Origin: Actinomycetospora lutea | Lineage (GTDB): Bacteria; Actinomycetota; Actinomycetes; Mycobacteriales; Pseudonocardiaceae | Direction of reading: 5' to 3' | Length of the DNA stretch: 64,000 bases | Assembly (NCBI RefSeq): GCF_028737205.1 | Contig: NZ_JAQZAL010000001.1 | Span: 310,001 to 374,000, forward strand | Shown: piece after piece, positions 57,428 to 64,000 of the stretch | How the letters are laid out: each line of letters starts with the position of its first letter | Position numbering within the stretch: the stretch's first letter is position 1 | Program-made: the position numbers and the translations under genes | The notes under the pieces: generated by a model | The model's input: only the letters and a program-made list of their open reading frames with translations | Database searches by the model: none | What the model was told of the DNA's origin: nothing

Positions 57428-58773
57428 CGCGGGATCGTCCCCGAGTCCACCTGGGCGGAGGTGTCGGGTGCGAGCGTGGCGGTGCCGATGCCGCCGGCGG
57501 GCGTGAACGACGGGCGCGCGGCGGCCTTGTCGGTCTCGACGCGCGCCGCCGCCGTGAGGTGCACCTGCTTGATCGCCTCGAGGTCGGGGGAGTGGCGGGT
57601 CGACCCCATGTTGCAGAAGTCGATCGCGAACTCCGCGCCGCCCGCGTGGAACTTGTCCTTCTCGCAGGGCAGGTCGATGCGCTCGTGGGGCTCGCGGATG
57701 GTGCCCAGCGGGTCCTCGCCCTTGGCGACCGCCTGCATCGACTGGCGGAACATCTTGCGCAGCAGCGAGACGCCGATGTCGGACCGGCCGAGGTGCTCGG
57801 TGGTGCGGTCGGTGATCGGGCCCTGCGTCACCCAGGCCATGATGTCCTGGCCCTCGACGTAGTTGACGACGTGGTTCCCGCGGTCGTCGAACACCGGGAT
57901 CTCGTAGTCGGGCACGGTCTCCTGCGCCACGGGCTCGTAGCCCTCGGGCGCGTGCACCGTGTAGAGCATGAAGCGCGTCGTCGTGCGGTTGATCGGGACG
58001 CGGATCTGCATCTGGTGGATGCCGCCGCCGCCGACGCGCATGTTGTAGGGGAAGACGAGCGGGTGGCCGACCTTCCAGTCGTCGTTGTCCTCGCTCGCCC
58101 CCGAGAGCACGCGGCGCTTGATGATGCCCCACTCGAAGGCGTCGAAGCCGATGCGCTGGTGCTTCTTGCCGAACGACGCCGGCGCCTCGAAGCCCTCGTG
58201 GCGGCCGATGAACTCGAAGTAGCGGCCGTGCAGGTGCTCGACGTGGTGCGGGTCGACCGCGTTCTCCATGACCTGCACGTAGTTGCAGGGGATGTCGGCC
58301 CAGCCGATGTCGCGGTAGCCGTCCATCACGTAGACGTCGAAACGGGGCAGCAGCGGCGCGGGGTCCGGACCGATGTACGCCCAGACGAGCCCGCCGAGCT
58401 CCTCGACCTTCCCGGCGGTCGCGCGCACCCGCTCCTGGAAGTTGGTGTTGGCCTTCTCGGCCGGCTGGTCGGTGCACGCGCCGTCGGTGTCGAACTTCCA
58501 CCCGTGGTACGGGCAGCGCAGCCCGTCGCCCTCGACGACGCCGTAGGCCATCGACGCCTTCCGGTGCGGACACGGCTCGGGGATGATCCCGTACTTCCCG
58601 GACGGCGTGCGCCACAGCGCGAAGAACTCGCCCAGCAGCTCGACGCGCTTGACGGGGAACTCGGTGAGCTCGCGGGTGAACGCGACGGGGTACCAGTAGC
58701 GGCGCAGCACCTCGCCCATCGGCGTGCCGGCCTCGACGGCGGTGAGTTCCTCGTTCTGCTCGGCGGTCAGCAC
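57424..58773 (-). CDS. Rieske non-heme iron ring-hydroxylating oxygenase
   Basis: A 449-residue oxygenase alpha subunit of the phthalate 4,5-dioxygenase-like type. Rieske ligands C68-P-H70 (EPCPHRKASM) and C87-P-Y-H90 (LRCPYHGWKFD); mononuclear Fe site in NAVDPHHVEHLH (D174 bridge, H177, H182). Single-component alpha3 enzymes of this class hydroxylate or O-demethylate aromatic acids. RBS GGGAGG before a GTG start at 58773. Followed by the coupled zinc-ribbon gene. No reductase gene is in the window, but a Rieske ferredoxin is at 55850. It may supply the catechol cleaved by the nearby dioxygenases. Confidence 0.88.
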   Translation of the reverse strand: MLTAEQNEELTAVEAGTPMGEVLRRYWYPVAFTRELTEFPVKRVELLGEFFALWRTPSGKYGIIPEPCPHRKASMAYGVVEGDGLRCPYHGWKFDTDGACTDQPAEKANTNFQERVRATAGKVEELGGLVWAYIGPDPAPLLPRFDVYVMDGYRDIGWADIPCNYVQVMENAVDPHHVEHLHGRYFEFIGRHEGFEAPASFGKKHQRIGFDAFEWGIIKRRVLSGASEDNDDWKVGHPLVFPYNMRVGGGGIHQMQIRVPINRTTTRFMLYTVHAPEGYEPVAQETVPDYEIPVFDDRGNHVVNYVEGQDIMAWVTQGPITDRTTEHLGRSDIGVSLLRKMFRQSMQAVAKGEDPLGTIREPHERIDLPCEKDKFHAGGAEFAIDFCNMGSTRHSPDLEAIKQVHLTAAARVETDKAAARPSFTPAGGIGTATLAPDTSAQVDSGTIPR

Positions 58774-58860
58774 GTGCGTCCTCCCGGGGTGTGGCGGTGA
58801 GCTCGACGCTAGGGAGCCGCCACGCGACGGAGAAGAGCCGTGTCCCTCTCCGCGGGATGG

Positions 58861-59667
58861 TCAGCGCATCGCGTCCCGGGCCGCGCGCAGCAGGCCGGGG
58901 GTGACGCGGCGGTGCACCGCCGACGCCGGACCCCAGACGGCCCGCCCGGCGGGCGAGTCGTAGGAGATCGCGGTGGTCAGCGACACGTGCCCGCGGTCGC
59001 GGTGCACGACGAGCTCGCCGCGGCCCCAGTCCGCCCCCGCGTGCAGGCGGACCCAGTCGTCGCCCCGCCCGTCGATCCGCCACCCGGCGACGTGGTCGGG
59101 CGAGGGCCGCGGGTCGAGCTGGAGCCCGAGGCCCCGCCAGGTGCGCTGCGCGCCCTCGCCGCCGACCCGCTCGAACATCACCCGCGCCCACTCCTCGGCA
59201 CCCCACGCGCCGGCGTCGGTGGCGAGGCTGACGTGGTCGAGGTAGTCGGGGCCGGGGAGCGCGCTGCGGGCCCGCACCGCGGCGGGCACGTCCTCCACGC
59301 CGACGAGGGTGGTGACGTCGCTCGTCGCCGACCCGAGCGTGCTCCAGGCCCCGATCGCGGCCACCGCGGGCCAGCCGCCCGCCGGCATGAGGACGCTGCC
59401 GGCGACGCCGGTGGCGGCGAGGACGCCGCCGGCGACCCGGTCGCCCGGCGTGAGCGAGCGCCCGAGCGTCCACAGCGCGGGCGCCGCGACCAGGAACCAG
59501 AACGCCGTCGCCCGGTCGCCGCGGTCCGGCACGACGCCGACGAGCGCCCGGGGCCCACCGACGCGCACGTCGCGCGCGACCCCGGCGACGACGTCGCGGT
59601 AGATCCACGCGCCGATCGCCGCGTGCCCGAGGGCGACGACCTGCAGCAGCCGCCCGGCCCGGCTCAC
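58861..59667 (-). CDS. fusion of DUF6463-like membrane domain and DUF2867-like domain
   Basis: A 268-residue protein. Residues ~1-115 form a small four-helix membrane domain (RLLQVVALGHAAIGAWIYRDVVAGVARD, then ATAFWFLVAAPALWTLGRSL) resembling DUF6463. Residues ~138-268 (DYLDHVSLATDAGAWGAEEWARVMFERVGG ... AVWGPASAVHRRVTPGLLRAARDAM) resemble DUF2867, usually a soluble stand-alone or SDR-linked domain. The join is in-frame with no sign of error. GTG at 59667 overlaps the TetR gene stop (GTGA), so TetR controls it. Family names are given from memory and are tentative. Confidence 0.6.
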   Translation of the reverse strand: MSRAGRLLQVVALGHAAIGAWIYRDVVAGVARDVRVGGPRALVGVVPDRGDRATAFWFLVAAPALWTLGRSLTPGDRVAGGVLAATGVAGSVLMPAGGWPAVAAIGAWSTLGSATSDVTTLVGVEDVPAAVRARSALPGPDYLDHVSLATDAGAWGAEEWARVMFERVGGEGAQRTWRGLGLQLDPRPSPDHVAGWRIDGRGDDWVRLHAGADWGRGELVVHRDRGHVSLTTAISYDSPAGRAVWGPASAVHRRVTPGLLRAARDAMR

Positions 59668-60251
59668 CGGGCACCCTCCACGACGGGCGCCGGCTCGGTG
59701 AGCAGCGCAATCCAGCGGTCGGCGTACCCGGCGAGCGCGTCGCCGCCCGGAGCCAGCGCCGGCGTCGCGTGCACGAGCTGGGCGTGGCCGAGGAAGGCGC
59801 TGTAGGCCATGGTCGCGCGCTCGCGAGCGGCGGCGTCGTCGAGGCCGAGGGCGGCGAACTGCCCCGCGAGGTAGTCGAGCCGCCGCGCCGTGACCCGGGC
59901 CAGGGCCTCGGCGACGTCCGGGTCGTCCACGCTCGCCTGCAGGGCGAGCTCGACGTCGGCCCCGCCGGCGTCGGTGCTGCTGCGCAGGGCGCTGAGCAGC
60001 AGCGCCCGCAGCCGTTCGCGCGGCCCGTCGATCGCCTCGACCCACGCGATGACGTCCTCGGTCTCGCGGCGCTCCCACAGGGCGAGCGCGGCGCGGACGA
60101 GGTCGCCGCGGGAGGAGAAGTGCCAGTAGAAGCTGCCGCGGGTCGCGCCCAGGCGCTTGGCGAGGGGCTCGACGGCGACCGCGGCCGCGCCGCCGCGCAG
60201 CGCCTCGAGGGCCGCCGCGGCCCAGTCGTGGGCGGTGAGCTGCTGTTTCAC
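59664..60251 (-). CDS. TetR-family transcriptional regulator
   Basis: A 195-residue repressor. HTH: VAVEPLAKRLGATRGSFYWHFSSRGDLVRAALALWERRE; the ligand-binding domain follows. GTG at 60251 lies just after two palindromic operator sequences (60256-60273 and 60281-60300), so autoregulation is nearly certain. The downstream fusion protein gene is coupled to it. Ligand unknown. Confidence 0.88.
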   Translation of the reverse strand: MKQQLTAHDWAAAALEALRGGAAAVAVEPLAKRLGATRGSFYWHFSSRGDLVRAALALWERRETEDVIAWVEAIDGPRERLRALLLSALRSSTDAGGADVELALQASVDDPDVAEALARVTARRLDYLAGQFAALGLDDAAARERATMAYSAFLGHAQLVHATPALAPGGDALAGYADRWIALLTEPAPVVEGAR

Positions 60252-60255
60252 GCGA

Positions 60256-60273
60256 CCGTACAGTACTGTACGG
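60256..60273. promoter_or_regulatory. TetR operator 1 (perfect 18-bp palindrome)
   Basis: CCGTACAGTACTGTACGG is a perfect palindrome 4 nt before the TetR start. Minus-strand TACTGT within it, 8 nt ahead of the GTG, could be the -10, so a bound repressor would block its own promoter. Confidence 0.75.
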
Positions 60274-60280
60274 AGGCTCG

Positions 60281-60300
60281 ACCGTACAGGGGTGTACGGT
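60281..60300. promoter_or_regulatory. TetR operator 2
   Basis: ACCGTACAGGGGTGTACGGT: 8-bp inverted arms with a 4-nt centre, sharing the CCGTACA half-site with operator 1. Its last base is the first base of the AraC/GlxA gene stop codon. Confidence 0.7.
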
Positions 60301-61298
60301 CACGCGCCCCGGCGCCGGAACCGCCGCCGGTAGGCGAGCGGCGAGAGGCCGACCTCGTCGGCGAGGTGGGCGCGCAGCGACGCCGCCGTGCCCAGCCCGG
60401 AGTCGGCGGCGACCCGGTCGACCGGCAGGTCGCTGCCCTCGAGCAGGCGCCGCGCGCGGGCCACCCGCTGCGCCACCAGCCACGCGTGCGCGGAGGTCCC
60501 GGTCTCGGCGCGGAAGCGGCGGGTGAACGTGCGGACGCTCATCGACGCGCGCGCCGCCAGGCCGGCGATGTCGATGTCCTCGTCGAGGTGCTCCACCGCC
60601 CACGCCCGGACCGCGCCGGTCGCGCCCGCGCCCGCCGGCGGCAGCGGGTGGTCGATGAACTGCGCCTGCCCGCCGTCGCGCCACGGGGCCACGACGAGGT
60701 GGCGGGCGACGGCGTTGGCGACCTCGGCGCCGTGATCGCCGCGCAGCACGTGCAGGCAGAGGTCCAGGCCCGCGGCCAGCCCCGCCGAGGTCGCCACGTC
60801 GCCGTCGTCGACGAAGAGCACCGACTCGTCGACCTCGAGGTGGGGGTGCAGGCGGCGCAGGTCGGCGGCGCGGGCCCAGTGGGTCGCGACCCGGCGCCCG
60901 TCGAGGCGGCCGGCCGCGGCCAGCACGAACGCGCCGGTGCAGATCGAGAGCCACCGGGCGTGCGCGGGCACCGTGTCGAGGGCGGCGCGCAGGTCGTCGG
61001 GCAGCACCCCGTCGCGGCGCGCGGGCACGTAGTGGGTGCCGGGCACGATCACCGTGTCGGCCGCCGCGAGCGTCTCGGGCCCGTGCTCGAGGAGCAGGGA
61101 GAAGCCGGCGGTCGACGGCACCCGCTCGGTCATCCCGCAGACGCGCACGTCGTAGAGCGGGCCGTCGGGACCCTCGGCGGTCCCGAAGACCTGCGGCGGG
61201 ATCTGCAGGTCGAAGCCGACGACCTCGGGCAGGGCGAGGACGGCGATCACGTGACGGAGCGCGGAGCCTGCCGGAGCCGGACCATCGAGAGCGGCCAT
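60300..61298 (-). CDS. GlxA-family transcriptional regulator (DJ-1/PfpI + AraC HTH)
   Basis: A 332-residue regulator. The N-terminal DJ-1/PfpI amidotransferase-like domain (about 15-185) has its nucleophile-elbow cysteine at C120 (WLSICTGAFVLAAAG). The C-terminal AraC HTH pair spans about 230-330 (DIDIAGLAARASMSVRTFTRRFRAETGTSAHAWLVAQRVARARRLLE ... GLGTAASLRAHLADEVGLSPLAYRRRFRR). Such proteins control amine, arginine or C1 catabolism genes. I prefer the ATG at 61298; the frame also has ATG at 61319. Divergent from an MFS carrier gene, the probable target. Confidence 0.87.
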   Translation of the reverse strand: MAALDGPAPAGSALRHVIAVLALPEVVGFDLQIPPQVFGTAEGPDGPLYDVRVCGMTERVPSTAGFSLLLEHGPETLAAADTVIVPGTHYVPARRDGVLPDDLRAALDTVPAHARWLSICTGAFVLAAAGRLDGRRVATHWARAADLRRLHPHLEVDESVLFVDDGDVATSAGLAAGLDLCLHVLRGDHGAEVANAVARHLVVAPWRDGGQAQFIDHPLPPAGAGATGAVRAWAVEHLDEDIDIAGLAARASMSVRTFTRRFRAETGTSAHAWLVAQRVARARRLLEGSDLPVDRVAADSGLGTAASLRAHLADEVGLSPLAYRRRFRRRGA

Positions 61299-61370
61299 GG
61301 CCGGATTCTTGCACGACATGGCGTTCCGGCCACTGGCCCGGCGCCGAGCGGTGGGTCAGGCTGTCCCCTC

Positions 61371-62696
61371 GTGACCGAGACGCGGCCCGACCCCCCGGCC
61401 CCGAGCCCGCCCCGCACCCGCTCCCCGGCCCGCCGGAACGCCTGGCCCTGGGCCGTGGCCGCGACCGCGTTCGTGACGCTGCTCGGCGCCTCGGGGTTCC
61501 GGTCGGCGCCCGGGGTGTTCGTCGAGCCGCTGCACGCCGAGTTCGGCTGGTCGACCGCGACCATCTCGTCGGCGGTGTCGCTGAACCTGCTGCTCTACGG
61601 CGTGATGTCGCCGTTCGCGGCGGCGCTGATGGAGCGCTTCGGGATGCGGCGCGTCGTCGCGATCGCCCTGCTGCTCGTCGCGGCGGGCAGCGGCCTCACG
61701 GTGTTCATGTCCGAGGCCTGGCAGCTGGTCCTGCTCTGGGGCGTGCTCGTCGGGGTCGGCACCGGGTCGATGGCGCTGGCGTTCGTCGCGACGGTGACCG
61801 GGCGCTGGTTCGTGGCCCGCCGCGGGCTCGTCTCGGGTGTGCTCACCGCCGCGCAGGCGGCCGGTGGGCTGGTGTTCCTGCCGCTCATGGCCTCGCTGGC
61901 GGGGTCGGTGGGCTGGCGGTTCGCGTCGCTGGTGGTCGCGGCCGGGGCACTCGTCGTCGTCCCGCTGGTCCTGCTCCTGCTGCGCGACCGGCCGTCGGAC
62001 GTCGGCACGCTCGCCTACGGGGCCGCGCCGGGGGAGGCCGAGCCCGAGGAGGTCGTCTCGGGCGGCGCGGCCCGCCGCACCGTCACCGTGCTGCTCGACG
62101 CCGCCCGCACGCGCACGTTCTGGCTGCTCGCGGGCGGGTTCGCGATCTGCGGCGCGACCACCGTCGGCCTGCTCAACACCCACTTCGTGCCCGCCGCGCA
62201 CGACCACGGCATGCCCGCCACCACCGCCGCGGGGCTGCTCGCGGTGGTCGGGGTGTTCGACGTCGCGGGCACGATCGCCTCCGGCTACCTCACCGACCGC
62301 GTCGACCCGCGCAAGCTGCTCGCCGTCTACTACGTGCTGCGCGGCGCGTCGCTGCTGGTGCTGCCGTTCCTGCTCGCGCCGACCGCCGCGCCGCCGCTGT
62401 GGGCGTTCGTCATCTTCTACGGCCTCGACTGGGTCGCCACCGTGCCGCCGACCGTCGCCCTGTGCCGGGAGCACTTCGGGTCCCGCGCGCCGATCGTCTT
62501 CGGCTGGGTCTTCGCGGCGCACCAGGTGGGCTCCGCGATCGCGGCCGTCGGGGCCGGCCTCATCCGCGACCTCACGGGTGCCTACGACGGCGCCTGGTGG
62601 TCGGCCGGCGCGCTGTGCGTGATCGCCGCCGGGCTCTCGCTGGGGCTCCGGCGCGCCGCGGCGACCCGGCCTGCTGCCGAGCCCGCCCGGAGCTAG
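61371..62696 (+). CDS. MFS transporter, monocarboxylate/oxalate-formate-like
   Basis: A 441-residue, 12-helix transporter. N-terminal FRSAPGVFVEPLHAEFGWSTATISSAVSLNLLLYGVMSPFAAALMERFGMRRV is typical of MCT/OFA-type MFS proteins that carry small organic anions. The second half has LNTHFVPAAHDHGMPATTAAGLLAVVGVFDVAGTIASGYLTDRVDPR. GTG at 61371. The divergent GlxA-type gene is the likely regulator. The stop codon TAG is also part of the promoter of the next gene. Confidence 0.85.
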   Translation: MTETRPDPPAPSPPRTRSPARRNAWPWAVAATAFVTLLGASGFRSAPGVFVEPLHAEFGWSTATISSAVSLNLLLYGVMSPFAAALMERFGMRRVVAIALLLVAAGSGLTVFMSEAWQLVLLWGVLVGVGTGSMALAFVATVTGRWFVARRGLVSGVLTAAQAAGGLVFLPLMASLAGSVGWRFASLVVAAGALVVVPLVLLLLRDRPSDVGTLAYGAAPGEAEPEEVVSGGAARRTVTVLLDAARTRTFWLLAGGFAICGATTVGLLNTHFVPAAHDHGMPATTAAGLLAVVGVFDVAGTIASGYLTDRVDPRKLLAVYYVLRGASLLVLPFLLAPTAAPPLWAFVIFYGLDWVATVPPTVALCREHFGSRAPIVFGWVFAAHQVGSAIAAVGAGLIRDLTGAYDGAWWSAGALCVIAAGLSLGLRRAAATRPAAEPARS

Positions 62697-62699
62697 CGT
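62694..62699 (+). promoter_or_regulatory. -10 box (TAGCGT) overlapping a stop codon, leaderless-type
   Basis: TAGCGT begins with the TAG stop of the MFS gene and stands 7 nt before the GTG at 62707. Confidence 0.4.
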
Positions 62700-62706
62700 C
62701 GGGCGT

Positions 62707-63330
62707 GTGACGATCACCGAGCACCCCGGCGCCGACGACCGCGACTGGGGCGGGCGCCTCCCGCGCAACGAGTCGCTCGACCTCGACGACGACCAGCGCG
62801 CCGTCCGGGACCGGATCGTGGAGCGCGGCGCGGTGTGGGCCGAGCGCTCCGGGTTCGCCGCGACCGACGACCGGGGCGGGCTGCTCGGTCCGTTCAACGC
62901 CTTCGTGCTGCGCCCCGGGCCCGGCCGGGCGTTCAACCGCTGGATCGCCGCCGACCAGCAGCAGTCGTCGCTGGCCGCGCCGATCCGCGAGGTCGTCATC
63001 CTCACCGTCGGCGTCGCGTGGCAGGCCGACTACGAGGTCTACGCGCACGTCGCCGCGGCACGGTCCGTCGGGCTGTCCGAGACGGTCATCGCCGGCCTGC
63101 GGGCGGGCTCCACCGAGGGCTTCGCGCCCGACGAGCTCGCCGCGCACCGCTTCGCCGACGAGCTCGTGCGCACCCACCGCGTCACCCCGGAGACCTACGC
63201 CGCCGCGGAGGAGACGTTCGGCCGCGACGGCGTGCTCGACCTGGTGCACCTCGTCGGCATGTACCTCGCGACCTCGGCCCTGCTCAACGCCTTCGAGATC
63301 CCGGCGCCGCCGATCCCGGACCCCTCCTGA
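62707..63330 (+). CDS. carboxymuconolactone decarboxylase-like protein without the CxxC pair
   Basis: A 207-residue all-helical CMD-family protein. LLGPFNAFVLRPGPGRAFNRWIAADQQQSSLAAPIREVVILTVGVAWQADYEVYAHVAAARSVGLSETVIAGLRAG matches the family core, but the position of the AhpD-type C-x-x-C reads VAWQADYE, so redox activity is unlikely. The histidine of EVYAHVAAA is kept, as in true carboxymuconolactone decarboxylases. It may act as a decarboxylase or isomerase. Starts 10 nt after the MFS gene. Confidence 0.8.
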   Translation: MTITEHPGADDRDWGGRLPRNESLDLDDDQRAVRDRIVERGAVWAERSGFAATDDRGGLLGPFNAFVLRPGPGRAFNRWIAADQQQSSLAAPIREVVILTVGVAWQADYEVYAHVAAARSVGLSETVIAGLRAGSTEGFAPDELAAHRFADELVRTHRVTPETYAAAEETFGRDGVLDLVHLVGMYLATSALLNAFEIPAPPIPDPS

Positions 63331-63347
63331 CGCCGCCGACGACGTAG

Positions 63348-63375
63348 GCCGCCTCCGTCCGATGCCGGAGGCGGC
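63348..63375 (+). terminator. hairpin terminator
   Basis: GCCGCCTCCG (63348-63357) and CGGAGGCGGC (63366-63375) form a perfect 10-bp stem with an 8-nt loop, 17 nt after the carboxymuconolactone-decarboxylase-like gene. Confidence 0.8.
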
Positions 63376-63439
63376 GGCCCGCGGACGCGCCTAGCGTCCC
63401 CGCCCGGGCAGGTGCGGACGGGCTCGGTCGGAGCGGACC

Positions 63440-64000
63440 ATGGGGACACCAGGACGGCGACGTCGGCTCGCCGGTGTGCTCGGCCTGGTCGCGATCGTGG
63501 TCGGCGCCCTCGTCGCGGGCCCGACCTCCGCCACGGCGGCACCGACGACAACGGTCAGCCTGACGTTCGACGACGGCCAGGCCACCCACTACACCGCGAT
63601 GCAGGCGATGCGCGCGCGGGGCATGGTCGGCACCTTCTACATCAACTCGGCGCTCGTCGCGACGAGCACCTACTACCTGCCGTGGGACCGCATCCACGAG
63701 ATCGCCGACGCCGGCAACGAGATCGGCGGGCACACCGCGCACCACGTGAACCTGACGACCGTGAGCGCCGCGACCGTCCGCGCGGAGGTCTGCGACGACC
63801 GCACCACCCTGGCCGCGCAGGGGTTCTCGCCGGTGTCGTTCGCCTACCCCGAAGCGGGCGTCAACGCGACCGCCGAGCAGGCCGTGCGCGACTGCGGGTA
63901 CCAGAGCGGCCGCGACGTGGGCAGTCTCTTCGGACCACAGTGCCCGTGCCCCTACGTGGAGTCGGTGCCCCCACCGGACCCGTACCGCCTGCGCACGATC
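63440..64000 (+). CDS. secreted polysaccharide deacetylase (NodB domain), N-terminal part
   Basis: The first 187 codons are present and the gene runs off the right edge. A signal peptide is clear: basic GRRRR, hydrophobic core AGVLGLVAIVVGALVAG, and a probable cleavage after SATA (about residue 33). The NodB catalytic motif 1 is TFDDG (42-46, catalytic base D44 and metal D45), and the metal histidines are H98 and H102 in GGHTAHH. It removes N- or O-acetyl groups from extracellular polysaccharide. Cysteines in CPCPYV may form a disulfide. Confidence 0.85.
   Translation, partial: MGTPGRRRRLAGVLGLVAIVVGALVAGPTSATAAPTTTVSLTFDDGQATHYTAMQAMRARGMVGTFYINSALVATSTYYLPWDRIHEIADAGNEIGGHTAHHVNLTTVSAATVRAEVCDDRTTLAAQGFSPVSFAYPEAGVNATAEQAVRDCGYQSGRDVGSLFGPQCPCPYVESVPPPDPYRLRTI

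Noticed and set aside
1-64000. tRNA, rRNA, insertion sequence or prophage
   Set aside because: No T-loop GGTTCGANTC with matching stems, no rRNA sequence, no transposase, integrase or phage gene and no terminal repeats were found by reading both strands.

Overview
The window is very GC-rich DNA (roughly three quarters G+C by eye) with tightly packed genes, GTG starts about as common as ATG, many 1-4 bp start/stop overlaps, and several TANNNT boxes placed 6-7 nt ahead of start codons (leaderless-type promoters). Together with a SigJ/ECF41-like sigma factor, IcmF, a Ser/Thr kinase, a WS/DGAT acyltransferase and several actinobacteria-restricted unknown families, this points to an actinobacterium, probably of the Pseudonocardiales; the genus cannot be fixed from sequence alone. 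I see no rRNA, tRNA, insertion sequence, prophage or CRISPR array. It reads as ordinary chromosome with a few accessory catabolic blocks.

Layout. 1-10.7 kb: the start of a Na+/H+ antiporter, a methyltransferase, a cation diffusion facilitator, a first O6-alkylguanine repair protein, a Gly-Pro/acidic-repeat membrane protein, an FhuF-like 2Fe-2S protein, an M50B peptidase, a DHA2 exporter, a class V aminotransferase and a CopA copper ATPase with a clear CsoR-type operator. 10.7-22.7 kb: a proline-rich serine hydrolase followed by csoR, an acyl-CoA dehydrogenase / CoA-transferase pair, a carboxymuconolactone-decarboxylase-like gene with an ECF41-type promoter facing the ECF41 sigma gene, lactate permease, a Ser/Thr kinase, a lysozyme-like protein coupled to a MarR regulator. 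22.7-36.7 kb: esterase + MBL hydrolase, an aberrant NRAMP-like transporter, a quinone-oxidoreductase-like protein, a second alkylguanine repair protein, a structured gene-free stretch that may encode a small RNA, hydroxyacyl-CoA dehydrogenase + degenerate SDR, LysR/MFS pair, AEC transporter, SDR, WS/DGAT. 36.9-46.9 kb: IcmF, a P-domain membrane protein, a 51-residue membrane peptide, RNA 2H phosphoesterase + pseudouridine synthase, a DUF5995 protein and a giant LuxR-type (LAL) regulator.

47-59 kb is the most distinctive part: a divergent aromatic meta-cleavage locus. Leftward, two tandem extradiol dioxygenases are translationally coupled to an unusual histidine phosphatase and an IclR regulator, with a MetE-like protein beyond. 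Rightward, an unknown protein is coupled to a second IclR regulator, then 2-oxopent-4-enoate hydratase, oxalocrotonate decarboxylase, a tautomerase and a Rieske ferredoxin. A perfect 11-bp inverted repeat lies between the two arms and is a good candidate IclR operator. A Rieske ring-hydroxylating oxygenase with a tiny zinc-ribbon partner lies just beyond. Semialdehyde dehydrogenase/hydrolase, aldolase and acylating acetaldehyde dehydrogenase are not in the window, so the pathway is incomplete here. 59-64 kb: a DUF6463-like/DUF2867-like fusion coupled to a TetR regulator with two palindromic operators, a GlxA-type regulator, an MFS carrier, a cysteine-less carboxymuconolactone-decarboxylase-like protein and the start of a secreted polysaccharide deacetylase.

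Two near-identical 40-bp palindromes sit between convergent genes at 26.1 and 31.9 kb and appear to be a dispersed intergenic repeat doubling as a bidirectional terminator.
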